Below are positions 27,493-38,249 of a stretch of 64,000 nucleotides of DNA, in pieces; position 1 is the first letter of the stretch, and the number at the start of each line of letters is the position of its first letter. The notes under the pieces are model-generated. The model searched no databases and was not told where the DNA came from. It saw nothing but the letters and a program-made list of their open reading frames with translations. The stretch comes from Paenibacillus farraposensis. Lineage in GTDB: Bacteria > Bacillota > Bacilli > Paenibacillales > Paenibacillaceae. The stretch lies in the NCBI RefSeq assembly GCF_020736845.1, contig NZ_JAFFQR010000105.1:303513-367512 (forward strand), written 5' to 3'. The position numbers and the translations under genes were made by a program.

Positions 27493-29364
27493 ATGAACAA
27501 AAAGCGTTTGCGCCAATGGATGGTTCCGTTAGCAACGGCTACATTGATGTTGAATACAGGATATGGCGTCTGGGGGGGAACGGATGCGCTGGTCAGCCGA
27601 GCGGTTGCTTCAAGTGCTGCACCAGCAGAGGTTAGCAATCTGACCGCAGTTCCGCTAGATACATCAAGAGTGAATTTGTCCTGGACCAACCCGCTGGACA
27701 TCAATTTTGACCATGTCAAAGTAATCGGTGTCAGTAACGATGTGTATGTAGATAACATTAGAAGCAACTCTTATACGTTGGCTGGCTTACGGCCGGATAC
27801 AACATATACCTTTCAGGTCAAGACGGTGAATAAGAGTGGAGATGATTCTCAAGGCACTACAGTGCAAGCTAGAACGGCTTCCACTGATACCCCTGCAGAC
27901 AAGACACCTCCGGGGGAAGTAAGCGGACTGAGCGTGACGAATTTGGGATATAACGCTTTCACCGTTAATTACATAATGCCCAAGGATGCCGACTTGAGCC
28001 AAGCAATTATTTATTTAAATGGTAGAGAAGTACAGCGAACAACGGGCACATCCTATACGTTCAGTGGATTAATTGCTTCCACTAACTATAACGTATTGAT
28101 CAAGACCATGGACAAAACCGGCAACATATCCGCAGGGACCAGTACAGCAGTGACCACTCCAGCGCTCACCGTCGATACAGTGCCGGAAGTGACCGGAGCT
28201 TCAGTGACATCGGTTAATAACTATAGCGTCACTGTTTCCTGGACGAGACCTAGCGAAATTAGTACGGTCAGTTTATATCGGGATGGAACACTGATCACAG
28301 ACTCGACAGGAACGTCTTACACATTCAATAATCTTTCATCAGGAACGTCGTATTCGTTTACGATTAAATCCAAGCGCAGCACAGGTGCTCTGTCCTCCGG
28401 TGTGAGGCTGACGGCTACAACGAACAGCACATCCTCCAATTCGTCGGAAGTATCCAATCTTAGAGTGGATAGCAAGGGTGATACCTGGATCAAAATCAAC
28501 TACGATAAGCCGAGTTCGGCTGAAAAAGTGAAAATCTATGTAGATAATGATTATAAGGGGACTACATCCTCTGAATCCTACAGAATTTCGAATTTGCGTG
28601 AAGGACGCTGGTATGAGATCAAAGTCGTGACCGTCAATAGCAGTGGTAGAGAGTCCAGCGGGGTAAAGGTGTCGGAACGTACAGATGGTTATTCATCATC
28701 ATCATCGTCGTCATCCTATTCCTCGAACTATGAGAAAGCAAGTGACTTGATGCGCATTGCAGAGAACACTCTGAATGCGTCCGACTGGCGGTCTGCCAGA
28801 GATGCAATCAGTGATCTGCCGAGCGGGTCAGGTAAAAACAATTTGCTGGATCGGCTGGAAGCTATTCGCAATCGAGCGATTGGTACCGGTAGTTCATCGT
28901 CCGGGACGAGCTCGAACACATTAACTTCCAGTACAACGTCTCCAAATTATAATAATGGGGTTGCCGCTTATTCAACTTCATTTACCCTTACACCAGGGTC
29001 CAGATCGGCTTATATCGATGGCCGTGCTACGACAATAGCTCAGGCTCCGCGAATCATAAATGGAGTAACCATGGTTCCGCTGCGCTTTATCGGTGAACAT
29101 GTGGGTTATCAGGTAAACTATGAAAAAGCGGGCAAAAAGATCATTCTGAATCGCCCTGATGACGGCAAACAAGTGGTTCTTCAAGTCAAGAATTCCACCC
29201 TTGCCGTGTTCGAATTAAACAATTCCCGGAATTACTCGACGAACATCACAGCGCCAGTTATCGTTAACGGCTCTACACTGGTTCCACTGCGAGTGATTAG
29301 CGAGCTTTCGGGTTACCAGGTAAACTATAACGCTGCATCCAAACAAATTACGATTAAAAAATAA
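27493..29364 (+). CDS. Secreted protein with four Fn3 domains and a C-terminal stalk domain
   Basis: The 623-residue protein has a signal peptide (basic start, hydrophobic core about 12-30), four fibronectin type III domains (about 45-130, 140-225, 228-312, 318-396; each with a Tyr-Thr-Phe-type strand), a serine-rich linker near 400-415, a short helical segment (about 418-460), a Ser/Thr/Asn-rich linker, and a copper-amine-oxidase-N domain (about 500-623) with two VPLRFI/VPLRVI repeats. Fn3 modules are spacers in extracellular carbohydrate enzymes, and the stalk domain is typical of Paenibacillus cell-surface proteins. No catalytic domain is present, so an adhesive or wall-binding role is likely. 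A good terminator follows. Confidence 0.85.
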   Translation: MNKKRLRQWMVPLATATLMLNTGYGVWGGTDALVSRAVASSAAPAEVSNLTAVPLDTSRVNLSWTNPLDINFDHVKVIGVSNDVYVDNIRSNSYTLAGLRPDTTYTFQVKTVNKSGDDSQGTTVQARTASTDTPADKTPPGEVSGLSVTNLGYNAFTVNYIMPKDADLSQAIIYLNGREVQRTTGTSYTFSGLIASTNYNVLIKTMDKTGNISAGTSTAVTTPALTVDTVPEVTGASVTSVNNYSVTVSWTRPSEISTVSLYRDGTLITDSTGTSYTFNNLSSGTSYSFTIKSKRSTGALSSGVRLTATTNSTSSNSSEVSNLRVDSKGDTWIKINYDKPSSAEKVKIYVDNDYKGTTSSESYRISNLREGRWYEIKVVTVNSSGRESSGVKVSERTDGYSSSSSSSSYSSNYEKASDLMRIAENTLNASDWRSARDAISDLPSGSGKNNLLDRLEAIRNRAIGTGSSSSGTSSNTLTSSTTSPNYNNGVAAYSTSFTLTPGSRSAYIDGRATTIAQAPRIINGVTMVPLRFIGEHVGYQVNYEKAGKKIILNRPDDGKQVVLQVKNSTLAVFELNNSRNYSTNITAPVIVNGSTLVPLRVISELSGYQVNYNAASKQITIKK

Positions 29365-29392
29365 AGGCTTTTGTAAGCTGAACTCTGTTTCA

Positions 29393-29435
29393 GGAAACCC
29401 GGGCTTATTTTAATAACCCTGGGTTTCTTTTTTTT
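29393..29435 (+). terminator. Rho-independent terminator
   Basis: Arms GAAACCCGGG and CCCTGGGTTTC with further inner pairing are followed by eight T, 30 bp after the Fn3 protein stop. Confidence 0.85.
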
Positions 29436-29580
29436 GGAAGGTGCTATTTATTTCCTCCACACCATTCGGCTTAAAGCTCATTTCATTTTGTCCGAACGTA
29501 CACTTGACCTCGCCCGTGTGTGCGTTTTTTTAACTGAAATAACAACTCGGCTTTTTAGATGTTAGAATTGCTATGCAGTT

Positions 29581-30753
29581 TTAGGAAGCAGATACAGGCG
29601 AGGAGCCTGGTAAAACTCCGCTTCGAATGAACAGGACCAGTGACATACTGAAACAAAGCACAGTAAACAGACTTACGGAAATAAATCCCCCCATGTGCGC
29701 ATACAAAATCCCTGCAGTGAAAGAGCCAAAGGTCGTTCCAAAATACATGGAGGAGTTGGCAAGGGATGAGATGGTTCCACGTGCTGTGCCAGACAGGGTC
29801 TGAAGCAAGCTCATCATAAGCGGAAAAATCATCCCGAGAATGAGGAAGATCAAAAAATATGTAATTTCAACATAGGTTACACTAGACAAGTATGGAAGCA
29901 GTAAATAGAGCAGGACGATGAGGAATACGCCATATTTCAAAGAATGACGAGGGCCTATTTTGTTCACCAGACTGCTGCCGAAAAAGCTGCTGATCGTATT
30001 TCCCAACCCTAGAAACAGAATTACGCTGCCAATACTCGCAGCATTAAGGCTGAATTTGTCGGAAAGCCAAATGCCAATAAAAGAGAATGCCGCAAAATTT
30101 CCAAGTTGAAAGAGGAAATAGGCAGCAAAAGCAATCCTGGATGTTGAGCTGTCCAGTAAAGAACGGTATCTGCTCCCAATCGAGACTGGTTTATGCTGTA
30201 GCTGCATAGCTGGCATGGAAGGCAATAGAATGGAAGCCAGTATAACGAGCATAAAGGTGCAGCTTCCAATCATGATAAATGGTGTCTGCCATTGGGTGGC
30301 CGCAAGATAGCTGCCGATAGGCACGCCCAGCATCTGGGAAATGGCCAAGCCTGCGGTGACAACTCCCATCGCTTTTAAAATTTGATGGGATTGAACCAGC
30401 TGCGGGATGGCAGCCCAGACTTGAGGCGAGGCAAAAGCGGCGCTAACACCAGCCAGAAAACGGAAAGCAAACATAGTCCAAAAATCAGTCGCAAAGCCAC
30501 ATAGCGATGTAAATACACCGAAACTAAGCAAGCCCCATAGCAGCACCTTTTTGCGATTCCATCCGTCTGACAGAGGCCCTGCAATCAAGGCGAATACTGC
30601 ATAACCCAGTGCATAAGCCGAAACGATCCACCCTGACTGTTCAACAGAAATGCCGAAATCATCACGGAGCATCGGTAAAAGCGGTGATACAATAAACGTA
30701 TCAGTTCCGATGAAAAACATGACAAAGAAAAACAAGATGATATTTTTGTTCAA
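29581..30753 (-). CDS. MFS transporter (DHA1-type, multidrug or sugar efflux)
   Basis: The 390-residue protein has twelve predicted membrane segments and the MFS motif A region GPLSDGWNRKKVL near residue 60. It resembles DHA1 efflux proteins of the AraJ/YdhP kind. I use TTG 30753: GGGAGGT lies nine bases before it, while the ATG at 30831 has none. The ArsR-type gene is divergent, with a TATAGCA / TGCTATA operator-like palindrome between them, so the transporter is probably repressed by that regulator. The substrate cannot be told from sequence. Confidence 0.85.
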   Translation of the reverse strand: MNKNIILFFFVMFFIGTDTFIVSPLLPMLRDDFGISVEQSGWIVSAYALGYAVFALIAGPLSDGWNRKKVLLWGLLSFGVFTSLCGFATDFWTMFAFRFLAGVSAAFASPQVWAAIPQLVQSHQILKAMGVVTAGLAISQMLGVPIGSYLAATQWQTPFIMIGSCTFMLVILASILLPSMPAMQLQHKPVSIGSRYRSLLDSSTSRIAFAAYFLFQLGNFAAFSFIGIWLSDKFSLNAASIGSVILFLGLGNTISSFFGSSLVNKIGPRHSLKYGVFLIVLLYLLLPYLSSVTYVEITYFLIFLILGMIFPLMMSLLQTLSGTARGTISSLANSSMYFGTTFGSFTAGILYAHMGGFISVSLFTVLCFSMSLVLFIRSGVLPGSSPVSAS

Positions 30754-30804
30754 AGCAGATACCTCCCTATATTCGTAAGTTCGATTATTTTCAAACAATA
30801 GAAA

Positions 30805-30825
30805 TATAGCACCGCTTATGCTATA
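30805..30825. promoter_or_regulatory. Candidate operator between divergent MFS and ArsR genes
   Basis: Perfect 7-bp inverted arms (TATAGCA / TGCTATA) separated by seven bases overlap a TATAAT-like -10 for the ArsR gene and lie about 50 bp upstream of the MFS start. This is where an autoregulating ArsR dimer would be expected to bind. Confidence 0.5.
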
Positions 30826-30857
30826 ATGCAACTATAATTCTTTAATCCGGCAGGTGA

Positions 30858-31169
30858 ATGTTCTTGAGAACCATGTACCATCCCAATGTCAATGAAATAA
30901 ACCTATCCACGGTTTTATATGCGCTCAGTGATCAGATTCGACTTAATATTATTAAAATTTTGAGTGAAAAGGGGGAGCAATCCTGTAGCTCGCTAGATAT
31001 TTCTGCTCCAAAGTCAACCTTGTCTCATCATTTCAAGGTTCTTCGGGAATCAGGAGTCATTCATACGAGATTAGAGGGAACCCAGCGATTCATTTCCATA
31101 CGATATGACGATTTGAATTTACGCTTTCCGGGTTTGCTGTCGGCTGTACTGCAAGGAATAGAGCAATAA
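30858..31169 (+). CDS. ArsR family winged-helix regulator
   Basis: The 103-residue protein is one ArsR-type winged helix: LYALSDQIRLNIIKIL, then a recognition helix in KSTLSHHFKVLRESGVI and a wing with RLEGTQRFISIR. It lacks the metal-binding cysteines of classic ArsR (only one Cys, near residue 42), so it probably senses something other than arsenite. The GGCAGGTGA ribosome site is one base from ATG 30858, so TTG 30864 is a possible real start. It is divergent from the MFS gene it likely controls. Confidence 0.85.
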   Translation: MFLRTMYHPNVNEINLSTVLYALSDQIRLNIIKILSEKGEQSCSSLDISAPKSTLSHHFKVLRESGVIHTRLEGTQRFISIRYDDLNLRFPGLLSAVLQGIEQ

Positions 31170-31192
31170 CAAAAGAAATAAAGCAAGTTTTT

Positions 31193-31384
31193 ATGGAAAT
31201 CAAGATCATTCCACTAAAAACAAAACACAAAGAGAAAGAATATCTGTTTTGGGGAGTAATGCGGTTAATGTGGAGGTTGATATTAATGACTTTTACCATG
31301 ACATACATAGGACCGAAGCACAAAAACACCAGGGAATCATCTATTTGGAAAAGAGTAATGATTGGAATGACTGATGAATTATAA
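31193..31384 (+). other. Possible small decayed frame
   Basis: A 63-codon frame follows the ArsR gene, but its second half reads more naturally one frame over (VEVDINDFYHDIHRTEAQK up to a stop at about 31375). It has no clear ribosome site. It may be a frameshifted relic of a small gene; I do not recognise it. Confidence 0.25.
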
Positions 31385-31386
31385 GC

Positions 31387-31414
31387 AAGGCAGACCGGAG
31401 AATCGGCCTGCCTT
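31387..31414. terminator. Hairpin between convergent ArsR and alpha-galactosidase genes
   Basis: The arms AAGGCAG and CTGCCTT extend inward with CCG/CGG after one mismatch. T runs are weak, but the position 35 bp past the alpha-galactosidase stop suggests termination. Confidence 0.6.
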
Positions 31415-31448
31415 GTCATCATTTTATCGTTACGGACTACAGCCGTGA

Positions 31449-33725
31449 TCAACGGGGAATTGCCTTAAGGCGAAAGGTAGAGCTGGCAAAATCACCTGCC
31501 AGATCCGAAACCACAAGCCCGATTCGCATGAGACGGTCACCTCCAAAGGTTTCGCCGCCAAACGCTATACGGAAAGGGGACGCGCCGTTTGCCGGCAGGG
31601 GATTGCCCATATGGCCGGCCGTGTTGCCTGTTGCACCAGTTTCAATGATATACTTTTTCTCCGCGTCAAGTCCTCTAAGCGTTAATCTCCGTATGGGTCC
31701 GTTCGGCTCAGCCAGCACGCGGAAGTAAGCGACAAAAGCTTCGGACTGATCCTCGCTAACAAACATCCAGGCCGTATCGCCCCGGCCCTCAAACGGGCTC
31801 TGAAGCCGATACATATCTCCCTGCTGTACAAGGGAGCGAATTTCCTTGTACTGGGCAATTTGTTTGGCAGCGAGCTCCTTTTCTTCTTTTGTAAATGCAG
31901 TAAGGTCAAGCTCATAACCAAAGTTGCCGCTCATGGCAACGTCGCCGCGAATAGCAAGGGAGGTGATTCGTTTCACCTGATGGTTCGGCACACTTGATAC
32001 GTGTGCACCCATAGTGCTGGCCGGATACACGATGCTTGTTCCATACTGAATAGCCAATCTTTCAATCGCATCGGTATCGTCACTGGTCCATGTTTGTGGC
32101 ATATAGTAGAGCATTCCGGGATCGAACCGTCCGCCGCCGCCGGAGCAGCTTTCGAACAAGATGTCAGGAAACCGGGAGACCAGACGTTCCAGCAGATTGT
32201 AAAGACCAAGCATATAACGGTGTGCGGTTTCCTTTTGCCGTTCGCCAGGAGCTGTCGCCGAAGCAATCTCTGTCATATTACGGTTCATATCCCACTTGAC
32301 ATAAGTAATTGGAGCAAGCGAGAAAACGGAGCTAAGCGTATCGTACAAGTAATTGCAAACTTCCTTGCGGGAGAGATCAAGCACCAACTGGGATCGGCCT
32401 TCCGTCCGCCGTCGGCCTTCGGCATGCAGACACCAATCGGGATGCTTGCGGTATAATTCACTATCAGGAGATACCATTTCCGGCTCTACCCACAAGCCGA
32501 ACTTCAATCCTTGTTGATTCACCCGTTTGGCCAGATCGGCAAGACCTCCAGGCAGCTTGCGGCGGTCCTCAAACCAGTCCCCAAGCGAATTGTCATCGTT
32601 GTCGCGTTTGCCAAACCAACCGTCATCCAGCACAAAGAGCTCGATACCAAGCGGTCCCGCTTCCTTGGCAATCGCTTCGATTTTATCGGCGTCGAAGTCG
32701 AAATAAGTGGCTTCCCAATTGTTTACGAGAATAGGGCGCTCTTTGTCACGGTAAACGCCCCGGCACAGACGTGTACGATAGAGTCGATGATAGGTGCGCG
32801 ACATGCCTCCAAGACCTTCTCCGGAGTAGACCAGTACGGCTTCAGGAGTCTGGAATGATTGCTCCGGTTCAAGCCGCCATGAGAAATCAAACGGATTGAT
32901 TCCGATACTTACTCGAGTCTGGTCGAACTGTTCTACTTCCGCCTGTGCGACGAAATTGCTGCTGTAAACCAGACTGAAGCCGTACACATCTCCGCGATCT
33001 TCACTCGCATCAGAACGAAGCAGTGCCAGAAATGGATTCATCTGGTGACTGCTCGAGCCCCGGCGGCTTTCCAGCCGAATAGCACCCGGTCCGAGTTCGC
33101 GGCGCTGAATATGCCTTTCCCGCACCCAGGCCCCGGACAGGTAGAGAGCTTGATAGTTGGAATCTGCGAAATCGACAGAAGCACTCATCGCTTGCTCAAT
33201 ATTTATGACAGCGCTTCCTTTATGCTCAAAAAGGGTAGACCGGACAATAGCGCTGTGATTCGCAAATACAGTATAGAGCAGTGTAACCTTAAGTCTCGAG
33301 TATTGGTCTTCAAGGATCAAAAACAGGGTTGCCGCTTCATCATCCGATTCGGTATAGACGGCAGGAAGTCCTTCGAGCTTGGGTTTACCTGGTTCAATGC
33401 GGTAGCCGCTATATTTTAGCTCCGTGATCCGGCTTCCGTCCGCAAGTGCAACCTGATAGGCCGGCTGACGAAAGTCGCTTGTTCCATACTGTGGATATTC
33501 CTGGGGAAGCGTGTCGAGAGAAATCGTGCGGTTGGATGGAACGGGATTGGGAGAGAAGGAGCAGCGCTCTCTGAACTCTAGTACATTGGCCAGGTTTTCG
33601 TCATGTTGAAGCTGAGCTCCCCAGTAGACATGTGCAGGATATCCTTCTACAAGCTGGATTATATAGCTGCAATCCTTGGACTGCAGGTGGAACAAGCCAA
33701 GCGTCCCGTTTACATGAATGTTCAT
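31449..33725 (-). CDS. Alpha-galactosidase (GH36)
   Basis: The 758-residue enzyme matches GH36 alpha-galactosidases, which release galactose from raffinose-family oligosaccharides and galactomannan. The catalytic nucleophile is the Asp of KWDMNR near residue 477, and the acid/base is in SDDTDAIER near 548; CSGGGGRFDPG lies between them. An N-terminal beta-sandwich (about 1-320) precedes the barrel. No signal peptide is present, so imported oligosaccharides are its substrates, though no importer is next to it. I start it at ATG 33725 (AAGGAGTG upstream). The LacI-type regulator lies 47 bp upstream on the same strand and probably controls both. Confidence 0.92.
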   Translation of the reverse strand: MNIHVNGTLGLFHLQSKDCSYIIQLVEGYPAHVYWGAQLQHDENLANVLEFRERCSFSPNPVPSNRTISLDTLPQEYPQYGTSDFRQPAYQVALADGSRITELKYSGYRIEPGKPKLEGLPAVYTESDDEAATLFLILEDQYSRLKVTLLYTVFANHSAIVRSTLFEHKGSAVINIEQAMSASVDFADSNYQALYLSGAWVRERHIQRRELGPGAIRLESRRGSSSHQMNPFLALLRSDASEDRGDVYGFSLVYSSNFVAQAEVEQFDQTRVSIGINPFDFSWRLEPEQSFQTPEAVLVYSGEGLGGMSRTYHRLYRTRLCRGVYRDKERPILVNNWEATYFDFDADKIEAIAKEAGPLGIELFVLDDGWFGKRDNDDNSLGDWFEDRRKLPGGLADLAKRVNQQGLKFGLWVEPEMVSPDSELYRKHPDWCLHAEGRRRTEGRSQLVLDLSRKEVCNYLYDTLSSVFSLAPITYVKWDMNRNMTEIASATAPGERQKETAHRYMLGLYNLLERLVSRFPDILFESCSGGGGRFDPGMLYYMPQTWTSDDTDAIERLAIQYGTSIVYPASTMGAHVSSVPNHQVKRITSLAIRGDVAMSGNFGYELDLTAFTKEEKELAAKQIAQYKEIRSLVQQGDMYRLQSPFEGRGDTAWMFVSEDQSEAFVAYFRVLAEPNGPIRRLTLRGLDAEKKYIIETGATGNTAGHMGNPLPANGASPFRIAFGGETFGGDRLMRIGLVVSDLAGDFASSTFRLKAIPR

Positions 33726-33772
33726 GATATTCACTCCTTGGGGGTTCATCGTATGGATTGTTTTACGTAATG

Positions 33773-34795
<1,023 letters not shown>

Positions 34796-34879
34796 TTCGA
34801 TTTCATACTAGCACATCCGGATGATCTTTTCAAGACACAGGTAGAACGGGCATGACGGTTGGTTTCTGCCGTTTAATGA

Positions 34880-35190
34880 TAAAAAAGCAATTGAATCAGC
34901 GGAGTTTTTCACGATCATGATGAATAATTTGTTCAATGGTGCTGAAAGAAGTAGCTGAGCGGAAAAAGGCGACTCCTGCTCAAATTGCGCTCGCTTGAGT
35001 GCTTGGCCAAAAATCGTGATTGTTCCGATTCCGGGTACAACAGCTGAGTCGTCTGGAAGAAAACCTCGGAGCGGCTCATGTGGAGTTGACACTGGAAGAT
35101 TTGCGAGCGATTGAGTCCGCAGCTTCGAAAATTATACTGGTGGGGGATCGCTATCCGGAAGAGCTGGAAAAAAGAGTCCGGAATTGGGAC
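34880..35190 (+). pseudogene. Aldo/keto reductase relic
   Basis: Three frames together give the C-terminal third of an aldo/keto reductase: VLKEVAERKKATPAQIALA, then a stop where the family has Trp, then IVPIPGTT in another frame, then SRLEENLGAAHVELTLEDL and ESAASK ... GDRYPEELEKR. The Rossmann-barrel front part, including the catalytic Tyr, is absent. Codons before 34880 look only faintly related. No function remains. Confidence 0.75.
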
Positions 35191-35726
35191 TGCAGATGGG
35201 CTTGTGTTCTCACACCATCTCCGGTTGGAGCCCTGCCAGGCAACCAAGAGAACACACTGGGTATCGGGTTGCCGATAGGTACTAAGGTTTGAGAAAGATT
35301 CAAGATTTCAGAGAAAAGGAAATACCATCAGACGAGAAACTAAATAATTAGTCGCCTTTTGAATTTCGACAACTGGTTACCTAAACTTGAAAGGTGTCTT
35401 TAACCTTGTCTCACAAACCTAGGTCAGTCCCGTTCCCTACGGGAAGAAACACATTTTTCCCGAAATTTAGGAAGTAAAATCTCACTTCGGGGAATTATTC
35501 ATAAATACACAAAATAATGAAGAAATTGCGAAAGAAACAAACAGTTCTATTGACCCTATTCCGGTTTTAAGGAAGTGTATTACAATTATTTACAGTAGAT
35601 AATTTATTTTATTGTGTTGTAAATCCAAAATTGGAAATATGAAAGAGGGTAATCTGGACAAATTACCGATATAACACCAAGTAAAAACCAGATTTGAATT
35701 GCAGATGTATGGAAAGCTGAGGAGAG
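35191..35726. other. Intergenic region before the GH30 xylanase
   Basis: The first about 100 bases read as unrelated codons on both strands, perhaps a remnant. The rest is AT-rich and non-coding, with a small hairpin of CCTACGGG type near 35437. No firm promoter was identified. Confidence 0.4.
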
Positions 35727-35732
35727 ATGGAA

Positions 35733-37823
35733 ATGAAATCCCATGTAAAAAAGTCAATCTGCTCATTGTTAGCATTGGCAACAGCGTTGCCGATCATAAT
35801 GCTAACAGTGCCAGCGCCCGTTCAGGTGTCAGCGGCAAGCGATGTAACCGTTGATTTATCAGCCGAAAAGCAAGTCATTCGCGGTTTTGGAGGCATGAAC
35901 CATTCAGGTTGGGCTGGAGATTTGACACCGGCTCAAAGGGAAACCGCTTTTGGCAATGGCAACAATCAGTTAGGGCTTACTGTACTAAGAATTCCTATTG
36001 ACGAAAATAAAAATAATTGGAAAAGGGAAGTAGCAACAGCAAAAAAGGCGATTGAAAACGGCGCCATCGTGTTTGCTACGCCGTGGAATCCTCCAAGTGA
36101 CATGGTTGAGAGCTTCACGCTCGGAACAAACTCAGGTACTGGCACTACATATGAAGCGGAAACAGGTACCACAACTAATGCAAAAGTGGAGCGTACGAAT
36201 TCGGGCTACACCGGTACCGGATATGTCAAGTTTCAAAATACAACCAATTCTGCTGTCCAATTCAATACAATTCCCATTGGCAGTACAGGAATGAAAAATC
36301 TGAAAATTCGCTATGCCCTGCTAAATGGAACAAGCAAGCTGGACGTCTATGTGAACGGGGCGAGAGCACAGAGCAATGTTCCTTTTGAAGCTACCGGCAG
36401 TTGGAGCACTTGGGGCGAAAAATCAATCCAGGTATCGATGGCTAATGGAACCAACACGTTGAAATTGGTCACGACAGGGACAGAGACCCCGATTATTGAT
36501 AACATCAATATTACTGCTTATGTTGAGTCCAAAACGGCAAAACGCCTCAGATACGATAAGTATGATGCTTATGCCAAGTATTTAAATGAATTCGACTCCT
36601 TTATGAAAAACAATGGTGTAAATCTATATGCTATTTCTGTTCAAAACGAGCCAGATTATGCACATGATTGGACATGGTGGTCTGCCGATGAAATTCTTCG
36701 CTTTATGAAAGAAAATGCTGGCTCTATCAATAACCGAGTAATGGCACCGGAATCATTTTCTTATGTCAAAGCAATGTCAGACAAGATATTGAATGATCCA
36801 CAGGCCCTTGCAAATATGGATATTCTGGGAGCGCATACTTATGGTACGAGATTCAGCGATTTCTCTTATCCGCTGTTCAAGCAAAAAGGAGCTGGCAAAG
36901 AGCTCTGGATGACAGAAGTCTACTATCCGAACAGTGAAGCCAACTCAGCAGATCGCTGGCCTGAGGCACTGGATGTCTCCTATCACATTCACAATGCGGT
37001 GGTAGAGGGAGACTTCCAGGCATACGTATGGTGGTACATCCGCAGACAATACAGCCCGATGAATGAAGACAGTACAATCAGTAAACGTGGTTATAATATG
37101 GCTCACTTCTCGAAATTTGTTCGTCCTGGATATGTAAGAGTAGATGCAACGAAGAACCCTGCTGCCAACATTTACACCTCTGCCTATAAAGGTGACAACA
37201 AGGTCGTCATTGTGGCAATCAACAAAAGTGCTTCCCCAGTAAGCCAAAACTTTACACTGAAAAACGGAACAGCATCCACAGTCTCCTCCTGGGTAACAGA
37301 TGGAACCAGAAATCTGGCAGCCGGACCAAAAATGAATGTGACAGGCAGTTCCTTTACGGCTCAGCTTCCTGCGCAAAGTGTAACTACTTTTGTAGCTGAA
37401 TTAGGCAAGAATAACAATATCGTCAATACCAATGCCGGTACCTCTTATGAAGCTGAGAAGGATACCACGTTGGTTAACTCCGTAGTAGAGAGCACTTATT
37501 CGGAAAATAATAATTTTCAATTTGTTAACTTTAACACCATGTCCGATGCATCCATTCAGTGGAACAGCATTAACTGTGCTTTTACAGGCTCCAAAAATGT
37601 GAAATTCAGATATGCGCTGGACAAAGGTACACGATACCTGGATGTGTATGTGAATGGAGCAAAAGTAATGAGCGATGCGCCTTTCGAAGCCGTTGGTAGT
37701 TGGGGAACCTGGGGTGAAACTACAGTCCAGCTACCATTCAAGAGTGGAGTCAATACCTTAAAAGTAGTAACTACGGGTACTGAAGGACCTAATATTGATA
37801 AAATCACTGTATCAGCCCAATAA
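35733..37823 (+). CDS. xynC: Secreted GH30 glucuronoxylanase with an inserted and a C-terminal carbohydrate-binding module
   Basis: The 696-residue protein starts with a signal peptide (about 1-36) and then follows B. subtilis XynC closely. The catalytic acid/base is the Glu of QNEPDY near 306 and the nucleophile the Glu of MTEVYYP near 394; the enzyme cleaves glucuronoxylan near methylglucuronic acid side groups. Unlike XynC, a CBM6/35-like domain of about 130 residues (about 132-264) interrupts the barrel between SDMVESF and KRLRYDKY, where XynC has only a short loop. A second, similar module forms the C-terminus (about 567-696); both contain LDVYVNGA and an LVTTGTE/VVTTGTE ending. GGAG is eight bases before ATG 35733; ATG 35727 is too close. 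Confidence 0.92.
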   Translation: MKSHVKKSICSLLALATALPIIMLTVPAPVQVSAASDVTVDLSAEKQVIRGFGGMNHSGWAGDLTPAQRETAFGNGNNQLGLTVLRIPIDENKNNWKREVATAKKAIENGAIVFATPWNPPSDMVESFTLGTNSGTGTTYEAETGTTTNAKVERTNSGYTGTGYVKFQNTTNSAVQFNTIPIGSTGMKNLKIRYALLNGTSKLDVYVNGARAQSNVPFEATGSWSTWGEKSIQVSMANGTNTLKLVTTGTETPIIDNINITAYVESKTAKRLRYDKYDAYAKYLNEFDSFMKNNGVNLYAISVQNEPDYAHDWTWWSADEILRFMKENAGSINNRVMAPESFSYVKAMSDKILNDPQALANMDILGAHTYGTRFSDFSYPLFKQKGAGKELWMTEVYYPNSEANSADRWPEALDVSYHIHNAVVEGDFQAYVWWYIRRQYSPMNEDSTISKRGYNMAHFSKFVRPGYVRVDATKNPAANIYTSAYKGDNKVVIVAINKSASPVSQNFTLKNGTASTVSSWVTDGTRNLAAGPKMNVTGSSFTAQLPAQSVTTFVAELGKNNNIVNTNAGTSYEAEKDTTLVNSVVESTYSENNNFQFVNFNTMSDASIQWNSINCAFTGSKNVKFRYALDKGTRYLDVYVNGAKVMSDAPFEAVGSWGTWGETTVQLPFKSGVNTLKVVTTGTEGPNIDKITVSAQ

Positions 37824-37856
37824 CCTAATATAAGCAAAAGCTATAAAGAATGAACT

Positions 37857-37920
37857 GTACCCTGTCAATCAGACACGAGAAGAACCATGTCTACTTGGCG
37901 GGGTATTTTCATTGGTTTTT
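37857..37920 (+). terminator. Imperfect hairpin after xynC
   Basis: Arms of about 18 bases (GTACCC ... AGAC / GTCT ... GGGTAT, four mismatches) are followed by ATTTTC and, after a gap, five T. It probably terminates xynC. Confidence 0.55.
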
Positions 37921-37942
37921 CTGACTCAAGGAAGATAAATTG

Positions 37943-38107
37943 ATGTGGAAGAAATGTAGTTTGTTTTTATTAGTTCTAGCAGCTGTGTGAAGTTGCATTT
38001 CTGGATTGTCTGTGTCTGCCGCCAGTTCTACAATTGCCAAGCAAATAGGAAATTCTAACCCATTTATAGACCATCATTTAGGATCGGATTCCTTTGCACT
38101 GACTTAA
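37943..38107 (+). pseudogene. Relic of a GH43 arabinoxylan arabinofuranohydrolase (xynD-like) gene start
   Basis: Fifty-four codons match the N-terminus of B. subtilis XynD: a signal peptide MWKKCSLFLLVL..., then SSTIAKQIGNSNPFIDHHLG and a short tail ending in ALT. An in-frame TGA interrupts the signal peptide at codon 16, and the rest of the gene is gone; sequence after 38107 is unrelated. In B. subtilis xynD is next to xynC, so this is a remnant of the same arrangement. A truncated IS5-type element begins 142 bp downstream and may have been involved in the loss. Confidence 0.75.
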
Positions 38108-38249
38108 TAACGGAAGTGTCTACAAGGAAAGCTCACAATCATGTTTTTACAAATTCACTAGCAATGTATTTGGAATATTTTGATATCCAAGGTATATTAT
38201 GGTTTTATAGAAACACACAGAAAAAATATGTTCTCAGTTTAATTATCTA

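Noticed and set aside
28688..28730. TCA-rich microsatellite as a regulatory repeat
   Set aside because: It encodes the serine-rich linker of the Fn3 protein in frame and is explained by that.
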